In this document: positions 37,456-47,999 of the stretch, one piece after another
Numbering within the stretch: the stretch's first letter is position 1
How the letters are laid out: each line of letters opens with the position of its first letter
Origin: Procambarus clarkii
Lineage: Eukaryota; Arthropoda; Malacostraca; Decapoda; Cambaridae
DNA length: 64,000 bases
NCBI RefSeq assembly: GCF_040958095.1
Contig: NC_091156.1
Location: 19,698,792 to 19,762,791 of the forward strand
Direction of reading: 5' to 3'
Position numbers and translations under genes: made by a program
The notes under the pieces: model-generated
The model's input: the letters and a program-made list of their open reading frames with translations, nothing else
The model's database searches: none
What the model was told of the DNA's origin: nothing

Positions 37456-38099
37456 CTATCACAGTAAACAAAACACTTTAGACCAAATTGCAGTACTCAA
37501 TCTAGGTCTCTTTTATATATATATAAAGTTTGAGAAATTAAATATTCCATACATTTTTCAAACATGTTCATAGCTGAATATCTATGCATTGAAAATACAA
37601 AATAATAAGTAAAATTGTATGTTAAATAATAACACAACAGATGATAATTATGACATTTTTATTAAGAGAAATCATGAAACAAACACTGAAATAACACAAC
37701 ATGGAAAAGAATACTTGTTTAGTTAGATGCTCATGACACGAATAAGTGTGAACTGAATGTGGCATAGCCAAGACATTTCACATTCACATGCATCAAACAC
37801 ATGAATGTAAGATATACATGAATACATATACATTTGGATATGTATATGCTTGTGTGCATTTAGGATTATATAAACTAAAAATAGGAAAAGAAAAGTGCCG
37901 AAAACATCATTACTGAGACGATAAGTGGGAGTGGCAGGTACACAGGTGGTCTTGGGATAAACAATGGACCCCAGGGAGGGTTTTGGGGGTCACCACAGGA
38001 CCCCACTGAGGTCATTATAGGACCCCAGAGTGTTGTCAGTTCACTGGATGGCTGAATGGAAGTCGATGGGTTGACAGCTACGTGACTGAGAGATGGAGG
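37456..38099. other. Intron, AT-rich
   Basis: No coding exon or repeat copy was recognised. I looked here on the minus strand for the exon suggested by the phase conflict and found none. Confidence 0.4.
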
Positions 38100-38532
38100 A
38101 GAGGTTAACAGCTGAGTGGGTGATGAGTGGTGAATGGGTTGACAGCTGGATGGTGAATGGGTTGACAGCTGGGTGGGTGATGGGTGGGTGAATGGGTTGA
38201 CAGCTGGGTGGGTGATTGGTGGTGAATAGGTTGACAGCTGGGTAAGTGATGGGTGGTGAATGGGTTGAAAGCTGGATGGGTGATGAGTAGACAGCTGGGT
38301 GGGTGATGGGTGGTGAATGGGTCGAAAGCTGGGTGGGTGATGGGTGATGAATAGGTTGACAGCTGGGTAAGTGATGGGTGGTGAATGGGTTGAAAGCTAG
38401 GTGGGTGATGGGTTGACAGCTGGGTGGGTGATGGGTGGTGAATGGGTTGACAGCTGGTGGGTGATGAATGGGTTGACAGCTGGGTGGGTGATGGGTGGTG
38501 AATGGGTTGACAGCTGCGTGGGTAATGGGCCG
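38100..38532. repeat. Minisatellite of GGGTTGACAGCTGGGTGGGT units
   Basis: Irregular units of about 24-40 bp combine TTGACAGCTGGGTGGGTGAT and GGGTGGTGAATG. There are about 13 copies. Confidence 0.9.
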
Positions 38533-38788
38533 AACTGGAAGGGATGATTGTCCAATGCTTTACAAAAAAACAGTTCTCAGAATAATGTTTTTGCAATAAG
38601 ACCTGACTTTGATGGGGAGATTAGGATTAGTAATTTAGTAAGAGACCTAGCTAATTTTAAAGCGGAGAGTAGGCTTATGTACTTAGCAACATTCCAAGTG
38701 TTTTTACGTCATAATTTTTTCAGGAAATAAAGCAAAACTGAGGTTAAGCTAAATTAACCAGGCATTTGAAGAATAATGAGCAACTTAC

Positions 38789-38882
38789 ATAAAGTTTAAT
38801 GCAGGAGGTACATTATAGACAGCCGACAGTGTCGTTGGGATGGCGAAGGATACCGCAGTGACCAACCCCAGCAGTGGAAGTC
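38789..38882 (-). CDS. nrf-6-like: nrf-6-like acyltransferase, exon 9 as numbered here
   Basis: The acceptor CTCCCCAG|GAC and donor TTTAT|GTAAGT bound a 94-nt exon entering in phase 1, which fits exon 8, and leaving in phase 2. It encodes GLPLLGLVTAVSFAIPTTLS and AVYNVPPALNF. This is a membrane segment followed by the PP-containing loop found in NRF-6-like proteins before the Y...PWCR element. Confidence 0.9.
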
Positions 38883-39214
38883 CTGGGGAGGAACGTTAGT
38901 ATGAATCACAGTGACCACCCGCAGTTGATGGGCTCTCTAAAGCAGCAAATTAGATGAAGAAAAGAACAGAGGAAAAACACCTGGATACAATAGCAATAGC
39001 AGAGTCAAAACTCATATGCTGATAACAAAGCAGTTTTGTTCTATAAGCACCAGATTTAAAAAAAAATGTACTCAAGGGGAGGGGGGGGGGTGGGGTTGGA
39101 GAAGAAGGAATATGAAGAAGAATTTATGTTATATTAATATATAAGCACTAATGTCCTTAAACAGATAGTACCCACACCTCTGAAGGCTTCACATGGTAAC
39201 GCTGTAACACTCAC

Positions 39215-39308
39215 CAATCTTGCGCTTGTAAAGAAGAGGCGCGAGCACCAGTGGAAGCACAATGTAGATCTGTGTATCGGCAGCCGTGTACCAGCACTGC
39301 GCCAGACA
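39215..39308 (-). CDS. nrf-6-like: nrf-6-like acyltransferase, exon 8 as numbered here
   Basis: The acceptor AATTGCAG|TGT and donor AGATTG|GTGAGT bound 94 nt, phase 0 in and phase 1 out. It encodes CLAQCWYTAADTQIYIVLPL and VLAPLLYKRKI. The C-x3-(T/C)WY-x3-D-x-Q pattern and the following membrane segment match the family motif (typically CxxxTWYLxxDxQ). Confidence 0.93.
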
Positions 39309-39645
39309 CTGCAATTATACAACCATGACTAAGAACATGTTCCACTGCCCTTACATACACACCTTATTATTATTATTAACATTTTTATGGACAAAATTTA
39401 ATTACAATTTTGCCTATTCTGAGGATTTCAATTAAGTCATATTAAAGTGAGAATAATGCTGGTATTATGACAGAGGGTCATACACAAGACTATATGTTTA
39501 CGTAGGATAAAGCATTTATATATCATGGTTACAATTAATGTTTTAATGTACGAATATGTAAATGCAACTTTCTATTGTGCACTGCCACACAAGGGCAGGG
39601 ATAGGTTCATAAGTGATGCAACTTAAAATAAATAAATAAAACTGT
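39309..39645. other. Intron, no element recognised
   Basis: AT-rich sequence only. Confidence 0.4.
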
Positions 39646-40100
39646 TCTTCATTCTTTAAAACGGACACACAAATTTTGGATAAATTGTTAGGATGTCGTT
39701 CAGTACACCAGATTCAATGAAATAGTTACACAGTTGTTGGTACAATATGCCAAACGGTCTAAAGTTTTTTACGGTTTCACATTCAACAATATAGTGTTCT
39801 AGTGAATGCATTAAAGGTTTATCACAGAGTTTACAATCTGAATAATCTGGTAGTGGCTCAGCCTCACTAACCTGCCAGATGTGTCTATTGCCAAGGCAAA
39901 TTCATGCAATGACTACATCTCATTGCCTGGTCCAGTTACTGTGCTGACCATACAAATACCTATTATTACAAAACTTGTCATAACTTTTAATACTGCAGCA
40001 TTCAGGTCTCTGGGGATTTTTAGTTCTTGGACCAATGTATACTTAGAGGAGGGACAGCAAGCTCTTACACGTTGTGGGAAATTTTACCCACAATATCTAT
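39646..40100 (-). mobile_element. LINE C-terminal zinc-motif fragment
   Basis: On the minus strand the frame ending near 39650 reads DYSDCKLCDKPLMHSLEHYI, then VECETVKNFRPFG and IYPKFVCPF before a stop. The C-X2-C...H-X4-C layout is the C-terminal knuckle of RNase H-type LINEs, like that at 7914-7970. Upstream text such as ICLGNRHIWQVSEAEPLP matches the LGYKYLWRF region of that LINE. Stops interrupt the rest. Confidence 0.7.
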
Positions 40101-41090
40101 ATTTTCATCTAAGAAATGTATTATTTCTATATCATATCTATATCATATCAAAATCAGTTCAAAATTATATCAGAATCACTATAGATTCATTATACATCTT
40201 GATCCTAGATGACAATGCCACTAGGATCACGTACACCCTAAGGCCCTATATATGCCTACGTGACTTTGTGCATGATCTCTCAAGGATCTAGAAGCTTCTA
40301 GAAGGATTCTTAATTAAAAACTATTGGAATGAATTTAATCGATTTCCAGTAGAGTTAAAAGGAATCCTTAATAAGAATCAATAGTACTATCCAGTAGTAC
40401 TTATAATCTTTAAATCCTATATCTAATTATATTATAATCACATCTTATCTCAATCATATGTCTAGACAGTAAAAATAATCAATCAATGTTCATTGGAAGC
40501 TATCCCTCTCAAGGGATAGGGAGGGGCATGTTTGGAACAAGGTGACGGACTGGGACGCCCCCAGGCAGAATGCATTTATTGACAAAAGAGTGAACAAGTG
40601 TTATAGTGTCTTGTGAACATTACTTAGCTCAGGACACCTTATTAAATTATCTTTATCACCAGAGATTACTCTCTAGAACTGGGGGAGTACCTGGACAATA
40701 TCTACAAGAAAAATTCCTAGAACATTTATATCAAATAGGAGTGTATAGTGAAGCACACAGTGATAATGTCTCCACCTCCACCCTCATCTTTCTGCATCTG
40801 CAATTAAGGACAATCACATAGCTACGCTACTAGAACATCATACAGCAAAGCTGTGATATAAAATATCGTGCCTAAACTCGCGACAAGAGAGTTATCTAGT
40901 CTGGCACACTGTCAAACAGGCACCCCGGCAGTCAGAGAAGTATATTGATGTTATTTAGTATATTAATTGGCCAATTGTATGCTTGTGTAACTTTGATATA
41001 TTAAATGAGTCTGTCTGTCGGTTATAGAGTGAGGCAACGCCTCATATTTCAGTAAGTTTATTAATATTGCAGTGCAGTAGTTGAATTTTT
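40101..41090. other. Intron, unique-looking
   Basis: No gene or repeat recognised on either strand. Confidence 0.35.
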
Positions 41091-41094
41091 CCAA

Positions 41095-41200
41095 GCACAA
41101 AACTTCATGAGTGTCCCTTGTGTGAAAAAAGATTCAGTCACAGTAAACAAAACCTCATGAGTGTCCATTGTGTGGGAAAAAATTCAATCAGGCTGACTGA
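41095..41200 (+). pseudogene. C2H2 zinc-finger remnant
   Basis: Two partial finger motifs occur in different frames: LHECPLCEKRFSHS from 41103, and PHECPLCGKKFNQAD from 41153 followed by a stop. The HECPLC/CGKKF text is the typical linker and first half of C2H2 fingers. The histidine halves are missing. The remnant lies antisense in an intron, perhaps a retrocopy fragment. Confidence 0.55.
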
Positions 41201-41617
41201 AGCTCTTCATATAAATATATCTATATCTATATATATACTTGAATATATAAATTAGGTTAACAATTGCTTACTTAATTATCTTTAAGTTATCATATAAGTT
41301 CATTTAATTGAATATAATTTCTAGTACTTAGTAACAGTACTTAGACTACATTTAAGGTCATTTATTCTACAATTTAAATTGTTGTTTATTGTATAAGAAT
41401 ATATTGGCTGTTGATAGTTATGGTGCTAGGCTAGACTATGTACATGTTTAAATCTCTGATTTAAACAGAACCAGTCTTCAGTCATAGAACTGAATTTATT
41501 AAATCTTATCCTTGTATAAAATACAAGCTGATGTGAGATACTTGTCTGCAGGTGAACTGTGGATCTTCAATCAACCTAACAACTAATTCATTCACCTCAC
41601 CTGCCCTTTACAACCCA

Positions 41618-41760
41618 CAATCTGTCATTAGGAAAAGAGGAGCTAGGATTTACGACCCTAGCTAGAGACTTTAGTTGAATTAATTGCAGACAGTAATTTT
41701 TAATTTAGTTCAGTACAAGTCCCTGGTAGTTCTCCTCTCATAGCAATCCTGGCAAGTTTT
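41618..41760 (+). repeat. Dispersed repeat, copy 1
   Basis: TTAGGAAAAGAGGAGCTAGG, CGACCCTAGCTAGAGACT and AGTACAAGTCCCTGGTAGTT recur with about 85-90% similarity by eye at 45383-45530. The family is unidentified. Confidence 0.7.
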
Positions 41761-41904
41761 TCCCACACACATGGCCTGAATCACCTTCTAGAGGTTAACA
41801 AGCCAATAAGCTCATCCCCAAAACGGTTGTGAAGTGTGACGCTAGTGTGTAATGGTGCCAATTTTTGTTATGCCGCAGTATGTAGTTTTACACTACTAAT
41901 TCTA

Positions 41905-42063
41905 TCTGATGCTTCAGTATGTAGTGTGATGGTACGAGTTCTACACGATGCTGTAGTGCCGCGTGACAGTGCTGGGTCTACATGCTGCACCAGTATGCAG
42001 TGTGATGATACGAGTTCTACAAGATGCTCCAGTATGCAGTGTGATGGTTACGCTTCGACTTGA
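41905..42063. repeat. Degenerate outlying units of the 42770-43110 array
   Basis: Phrases such as CAGTATGTAGTGTGATGGTA and GAGTTCTACACGATGCT match the later array but with more changes. Confidence 0.65.
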
Positions 42064-42240
42064 TGTGTTGTGAGCCAAAGGTCTCTGTTGTAAGCCGGCT
42101 GGTCGAGACGTCAAGGACCCCGGGTGTCGTCTGTGAGTGCCGCCGGCTGGTTGAGACATCAAGGATTCCGGGCGTCGTCTGTGAGGGCCACCGGCTGGTC
42201 GAGACATCAGGGACCTCGGGTGTCATCTGTCAGTGCCGCC
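42064..42240. repeat. About 45-bp tandem repeat, 4 copies
   Basis: Units contain GCCGGCTGGTCGAGACRTCA and GTGTCGTCTGTGAGTGCCGC. Confidence 0.85.
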
Positions 42241-42527
42241 AAAGACGACTCTGATGTCGCCGGTGGTAGTGCTGGTGGCCGGAATAGACACCGGGAACGG
42301 TTTCAAACTCCTGCACAAAGGGTCGTCGTGTGGAGGGCCAGAAGATATGTGCCTAGATGTGGCTTTTAAGAGTTGGCGTATTGGTTCAATTAGTGAGAAG
42401 AGAAGTCAGTTCTGTTCTGCAGCCAGATTCGATGGATGAACCAGTCGAGCCATGATTACATCAGTAGGGAAGCGGCTGACCTCAACTGGTAAAGTCCGTG
42501 GTCGGTAGCCTCCACACCCTCATTGTA

Positions 42528-42752
42528 GCTGTGCAGACTCTTGGTAGATAACGTGAGTGCAGACTCTTGGTGGATTAGGTGAGTGTAGACTCTTGGTAGA
42601 TAACGTGAGTGCAGACTCTTGGTGGATTATGTGAGTGTAGACTCTTGGTGGATTGCGTGAGTGCAGACTCTTGGTGGATTACGAGAGTGCAGACTCTTGG
42701 TGGATTCCCTGTGTGTAAATTCTTGGTGGATTACGTGAGTGCAGACTGCTTC
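42528..42752. repeat. 26-bp tandem repeat, about 8 copies
   Basis: The unit GCAGACTCTTGGTGGATTAC + GTGAGT, with GATAAC variants in alternate early copies. Confidence 0.9.
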
Positions 42753-42764
42753 TATGTGATGCTC

Positions 42765-43112
42765 CAGTATGCATTGTGACAGTAGTGTGAAGATACTGGT
42801 TGTACACAATGCCTCAGTACGTAGTGTGAGAGTACTGGTTCTTCACGATTGTCGAGCATGTTGAGTGATGGTACTGGTTGTATGTGATGTCCCAGTATGT
42901 AGTGTGATGGTACTGGTTCTATGTGATGGCCCAGTATGTAGTGTGATGGTACTGGTTCTAGGTGATGCTCCAGTATGTAGTGTGATGGTACTGGTTCTAG
43001 GTGATGGTACTGGTTCTAGGTGATGCCCCAGTACGTAGTGTGATGGTATTGGTTCTAGGTGATGCTCCAGTATGTAGTTTGATGGTACTGTTTCTATGTG
43101 AATCTTTACTAT
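42765..43112. repeat. About 37-bp tandem repeat, about 9 copies
   Basis: Units contain GTGATGGTACTGGTTCTAGG and TGATGCTCCAGTATGTA. Confidence 0.9.
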
Positions 43113-43794
43113 GTAGTGCAGAAGATGTAATGAATGGAGGGAGAGTTTTAGCAGCCCGTTCTCTGGGTAAAGTGATCTCATTGAGACACGTCCCATACCA
43201 CCTGGATAGTTACCTAGATATTGGTGGTGGTCTGATACGGTTCCAGTAATAGTCTACCTGTTAACTGGCAAGTGAACCTCTGCTCTAAACAGAAAATATT
43301 CCGAAGTTATAACTTTTTGCATTATAAATCGATGGTTTATAGTGTAAAAAGTTTATGGTAAACTCGTTTTCTATATATGCTTCAAAGTCTATATTTTTAA
43401 ATGTGATATATTAGGGGAAGCTCAAATAGTTTTCGAATTTCATACTTCACATGCTTGAAAATAATACACTGTTATGTATTAACCTAATGTAATGTAACCT
43501 AACCTATCCCCGGGTACTTAGTACATAAAAGCACTAATTAAGTAGTAGTTTTCTAGTGATTACCACTAAGACACAGACATCCTGAGGACAGGTTGATTAG
43601 TGCTGATATTTGCAATCTTTATTACTTTGCTTTACTTGTGGGCCCCTGAACCTCAATGAAGAAAAAAATATATAAAATAAAACACAACTAGCCTAATAAC
43701 CTAATTACATAATATTGACATTATTAAGTATATAGCAGAGGACCTGTGGTTAAATGTAGCAAGAGGAAGTAGGGGAATATTATGATGTAGGGGC
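43113..43794. other. Intron, unique-looking
   Basis: No gene recognised. AACCTAATGTAATGTAACCTAACC near 43485 is a short TAACC-like stretch without array structure. Confidence 0.35.
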
Positions 43795-44010
43795 CTGACG
43801 GCTAAATGGACAGCGCTGGGGATTCGTAGTTCTAAGGTTGCGGGTTCGGTCCTAATGATCCTATTCACCTAGCAGTAAATAGGTACCTGGGAGTTAGACA
43901 GCTGCTACGGGCTGCGTCCTGGGGATGTGTAACAAAAGGGAGGCCTGGTCGAGGACCGGGCCGCGGGGACGCTAAGCCCTGAAATCATCTCAAGATAACC
44001 TCAAGATGCT
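43795..44010 (+). mobile_element. tRNA-derived SINE, plus strand
   Basis: The head GGGGCCTGACGGCTAAATGG has an A-box. The B-box is at GCGGGTTCGGTCC. The body has CTAGCAGTAAATAGGTACCT and AGACAGCTGCTACGGGCTGC. The tail is GAGGCCTGGTCGAGGACCGG and CTCAAGATAACCTCAAGAT. It is a near-complete example of the family at 16183 and 47686. Confidence 0.9.
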
Positions 44011-44039
44011 CGTGCTGATAAGAGGGAAGGTGAGGATGA

Positions 44040-44400
44040 CGGTAATTAGGGGAATTATGACAAAGAAGAGTATGAGGATAATGTTGATGATAATGATGAT
44101 AATTCTGAAAAAATAATGATAAAGATGATGATGATGATGATTACACAGATAATGATAATTACGATAATGATAATTATAATGACTATAATTGTTATTATGC
44201 TAATGATAATAATGAACCAGATTATGATAAATATGATAATTATATATAATGATACTTTCCATAATATGTGGATTACGATAATTGCTACAATTATGAAAAT
44301 TGCTATAATTATGAAAATTATTATATATATATATATGATAATGGTAATGTCGTTTAAGATAATAATTATATATTACACTGATAATTTGATAAGTAACCAA
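44040..44400. repeat. (GAT/AAT)-rich low-complexity tract
   Basis: Imperfect GATAAT and GATGAT units with a short (TA)n. Confidence 0.85.
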
Positions 44401-44575
44401 AATGATAACCCTAATCTATAAATCCCAACTTCAGGTTTGTAACTAATACCGCTGAGAACGAAAAAGAAATCCATTGATGCTGTGCCTCTGTGCTGCCGTG
44501 ACAATCCACAGAAAGGTTTATTATCAGTAATGTCATGTTAATGTTTGTGTCATGGGTATGACAGCAGACACTCAC

Positions 44576-44738
44576 CATATGATTCATAAAGTTGGTGGCA
44601 AAGAGGAAGTCTGCCCACCAGTACTGCTGACAGATCTCCACGACGGTCCGCTCAATGTGCATGGCAAGGGGCCCGAACACCAGGAACCTTGCCAGCGTGG
44701 CCATCACGGCACCAGTCAAGGCTATGGGTGGCGCTAAC
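44576..44738 (-). CDS. nrf-6-like: nrf-6-like acyltransferase, exon 7 as numbered here
   Basis: The acceptor GCAATAG|GTT and donor CATATG|GTGAGT bound 163 nt entering in phase 2, which completes the arginine codon split with exon 6. It leaves in phase 0. It encodes RLAPPIALTGAVMATLARFL, VFGPLAMHIERTVVEICQQY and WWADFLFATNFMNHM. The (R)LxPP start of a membrane helix, the FGP turn, and the C-x3-WW-x4-L-x3-NF element are conserved NRF-6 features. Confidence 0.95.
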
Positions 44739-44827
44739 CTATTGCACAACAACACAAACCATCATATAAGAATGAATCAATCAATCAATTAATCAATTAA
44801 TCAATGTTTGTTCAAAAGAATGTGTAC

Positions 44828-45082
44828 TCACCTAATTGTGCTTGTAGGGGTTGAGCTCTTGCTCTTTCGGTCCGCCTCACAACTGTCAATCAATCAACTA
44901 TTCCCCCCCCCCCACACACACACACACATAGGAAGCAGCCCTTAGCAGCTGTCTAATTCGCAGGTGTCTATTTACAGCTTGGTGAACAGAGGCATCAGGA
45001 TGAAAGAAACTCTGCCTATTTGTTTCTGTCTGCGTCGGGGATCAATCCCTGCACCCTAGGACTATAAACACGGAACGTGGGA
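44828..45082 (-). mobile_element. tRNA-derived SINE, minus strand, with LINE-type tail
   Basis: The plus strand begins ACTCACCTAATTGTGCTTGT and AGGGGTTGAGCTCTTGCTCT, the reverse of the tail seen at 9560-9650 and 30560-30610. The body has AAGCAGCCCTTAGCAGCTGT. The head contains GGGATCAATCCCTGCACC. Confidence 0.85.
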
Positions 45083-45167
45083 CCAAAGTTCACAGAGCCG
45101 AGCCTGACCTCTTTACACACACCAAACTTCAGGTGAGTACCTGACTTGATAGCATGAGGGAGCCTGA

Positions 45168-45385
45168 TGGCTATCTTAAGGTTATCTAGAGATGATTTCG
45201 GGGCTTAGCGTCCCCACGGTCCGGTCCTCGACCAGTCCTTTTTGTTACACACACCCCAGGAAACAGCCCGTAGCAGCTGTCTAACTCCCAGGTACTTATT
45301 TACTGCTAGGTAACAGGGGCATCAGGGTGAAAGAAACATTTTGCCCACTTGTCTCCAGGTTCGATCCCCGGTGGAGGAGTCTATC
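45168..45385 (-). mobile_element. tRNA-derived SINE, minus strand, head truncated
   Basis: It carries the AGATGATTTCGGGGCTTAGC tail, AACAGCCCGTAGCAGCTGTC, and ends at GGTTCGATCCCCGGTGGAGG. The head is shortened. Confidence 0.85.
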
Positions 45386-45532
45386 ACTAGGAAAAGAAGA
45401 GCAAGGATTTATGACCCTAGCTACAGACTTAAGTTGAAGTAATTTTGCATACAGTAATTTTTAATTTAGTACAGTACAAGTCCCTAGTAGTTCTCCTCTC
45501 ACATTAATCCCAACAGTATTTCCTACATTTAC
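45386..45532 (+). repeat. Dispersed repeat, copy 2
   Basis: Matches 41618-41760. Confidence 0.7.
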
Positions 45533-46204
45533 GGTCCTTTGAACCTAGATGGTTACATCAGTACTCTTCAGACCATATTTATGGTCCTTCGTTTACCGAA
45601 TATTTCAATAGCAAAATACATAAGAAACTAATTGATTTTGCATTGGAATAATTTTTTCACATAATAGCCTAACCTAGCTTACAGCCAATATCTATAATAT
45701 CTATATATCCACAATGAACAAATTGTTTACAGTGGCCAGACCACCTTAGCCATTACCTAGTAAGCATTCATAGCATACTAGTAACTGCTCTGTGTCAAAA
45801 ACCACAGTACCTGATTTTATCAGTGCCACAGACACAATTACATCTCATTTCATATATATACCATTATATCTCACTTGGGGTAACAATATGTATGTACACA
45901 TTTAAGTGTATTATCCAGCATTATCTTTAATCAACTGATTTTCAGAGCTGCTGATTACTAAATTATCTTTTAAAAAAAATAGTGTTTTTAACACAGTAAG
46001 AGCATTTCATTACACTATACAGTATCCATAATCAACTGTAACAAACATTATTTCAGGTAAAACCAGTAGACATTCTACAGTATTATATCAAACCCCTACA
46101 AGGGTACTATTATCTTGTAATAATTCTGCAAAAATAGTGCCATTTACTATTTTTAAAGAATTATTACAAAATTTACCGATTTGATGCATTCAGATGAAAA
46201 AACA
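45533..46204. other. Intron, unique-looking
   Basis: AT-rich; nothing placed. Confidence 0.35.
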
Positions 46205-46312
46205 CATTTTTACACTTTTTTTTGAGATATATACAAGAGTTGTTACATTCTTGTACAGCCACTAGTATGTGTAGCGTTTCGGGCAGGTCCCTGGAATACG
46301 ATCCCCGCCGCG
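46205..46312 (-). repeat. Retroposon 3'-end fragment (GTTTCGGGCAGG family)
   Basis: GAGATATATACAAGAGTTGT, GCCACTAGTATGTGTAGCG and TTTCGGGCAGGTCCC are the reverse of the tail of the SINE at 25986-26262. Confidence 0.7.
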
Positions 46313-47228
46313 AAGAATCGTGACTCTGTGAACGTGTACATCCTACCTGATGACTCAGTGAACGTGTACATCCTACCTGATGACATGTGAACGTAGTACA
46401 TCCTACCTGATGACACGGTGAACGTAGTACATCCTACCTGATGACATGTGAACGTAGTACATCCTACCTGATGACATGTGAACGTAGTACATCCTACCTG
46501 ATGACATGTGAACGTAGTACATCCTACCTGATGACGCGGTGAACGTAGTACATCCTACCTGATGACATGTGAACGTAGTACATCCTACCTGATGACACGG
46601 TGAACGTGTACATCCTACCTGATGACACGGTGAACGTAGTACATCCTACCTGATGACACGGTGAACGTGTACATCCTACCTGATGACGCGGTGAACGTAG
46701 TACATCCTACCTGATGACATGTGAACGTAGTACATCCTACCTGATGACACGGTGAACGTAGTACATCCTACCTGATGACTCGGTGAACGTGTACATCCTA
46801 CCTGATGACGCGGTGAACGTGTACATCCTACCTGATGACGCGGTGAACGTGTACATCCTACCTGATGACGCGGTGAACGTAGTACATCCTACCTGATGAC
46901 GCGGTGAACGTGTACATCCTACCTGATGACGCGGTGAACGTGTACATCCTACCTGATGACTCTGTGAACGTAGTACATCCTACCTGATGACGCGGTGAAC
47001 GTGTACATCCTACCTGATGACGCGGTGAACGTAGTACATCCTACCTGATGACGCGGTGAACGTAGTACATCCTACCTGATGACGCGGTGAACGTAGTACA
47101 TCCTACCTGATGACGCGGTGAACGTAGTACATCCTACCTGATGACGCGGTGAACGTAGTACATCCTACCTGATGACGCGGTGAACGTGTACATCCTACCT
47201 GATGACGCGGTGAACGTGTACATCCTAC
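46313..47228. repeat. 30-31 bp minisatellite made of an exon end plus its splice donor, about 30 copies
   Basis: On the minus strand each unit reads TTCACCGCGTCATCAG then GTAGGATG and TACTACG (or TACACG). The first 16-23 bases are the last codons of exon 6 (47229-47389), and the next bases are its GT donor and the start of the intron. Variants have GTCATCA preceded by ACATG-type changes. The array begins exactly at the exon's donor and runs into the intron. Confidence 0.95.
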
Positions 47229-47389
47229 CTGATGACGCGGTGAACGTAGTACATGATCCAGTTGATCCTGCCTACTCTGCTGAACTCCTTCAGAACTCCA
47301 TAAGTCACCAGGAAGCCGCTGATGAAGAAGAAAGTGTCGACACTGAAGCTGGCGTTGTCGACCGTCTCGTCGATCACGTCATCTGTCAC
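47229..47389 (-). CDS. nrf-6-like: nrf-6-like acyltransferase, exon 6 as numbered here
   Basis: The acceptor CGGTGTAG|GTG and donor ATCAG|GTAGGA bound 161 nt, phase 0 in and phase 2 out. It encodes VTDDVIDETVDNASFSVDTF, FFISGFLVTYGVLKEF and INWIMYYVHRVIR. SVDTFFFISGFL is the most recognisable NRF-6/Acyltransferase-3 motif. The Y-x-HRxIR end marks the loop before the next helix. The donor is followed at once by about 30 tandem copies of the sequence around itself. Using any downstream copy as donor would add GTAGG after the final AG, giving AGG TAG, a stop codon straight after the exon. Confidence 0.96.
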
Positions 47390-47685
47390 CTACACCGACA
47401 CACACACAACATAAACCACAGTATTATTAACCCGACCCACACACATGTGGCACTAAATGAAGGTGGGGCCATATTGACCTCTCCTGGACTTATATCCAGT
47501 CACCTGGATAAAAGCCCCTTATCCAGGTGACTGGATAAGGGTCCAAGTCTGGATAAAGTCACCTGGACCCATATACTGTCACTTATCTTATGGAGCCTTA
47601 TCCTGACCTGGATCTCCCTGGTCCAGGATGGCCAGTGCTGTCGGGGGTTGGGGTAAGGGTCACATGACTTCCAACCTTTTTGTAT
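47390..47685. other. Intron with short direct repeats
   Basis: CACCTGGATAAAAGCCCCTT/ATCCAGGTGACTGGATAAGG-type near-palindromic text lies at 47500-47570. No gene was seen. Confidence 0.5.
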
Positions 47686-47942
47686 CTTGAGGTTATCTTG
47701 GGGTTATCTTGAGATGATTTCGGGGCTTTAGTGTCCCCGCGGCCCGGTCCTCGACCAGGCCTCCACCCCCAGGAAGCAGCCCGTGACAGCTGACTAACTC
47801 CCAGGTACCTATTTACTGCTAGGTAACAGGGGCATTCAGGGTGAAAGAAACTTTGCCCATTTGTTTCTGCCTCGTGCGGGAATCGAACCCGCGCCACAGA
47901 ATTACGAGTCCTGCGCGCTATCCACCAGGCTACGAGGTCCCC
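47686..47942 (-). mobile_element. tRNA-derived SINE, minus strand, nearly complete
   Basis: From the right: a tRNA-like head (GGTAGCGCGC-type A-box region, GCGGGTTCGATTCCCGCACG), then TGAATGCCCCTGTTACCTAG, then CCTGGTCGAGGACCGGGCCG and AAGATAACCTC repeats. It is the best preserved copy of this family in the window. Confidence 0.92.
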
Positions 47943-47999
47943 TATAGTCAGTGTGGTCTAGCAATATAATACGGGATACTCTTAAGTGCATAGAGCCCT

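Noticed and set aside
47860..47942. tRNA gene (good B-box GGTTCGATTCC)
   Set aside because: It is the head of a SINE, continuous with the family body and AAGATAACCTC tail. The same holds for the tRNA-like segments at 9345-9420, 25990-26065 and 43800-43870.
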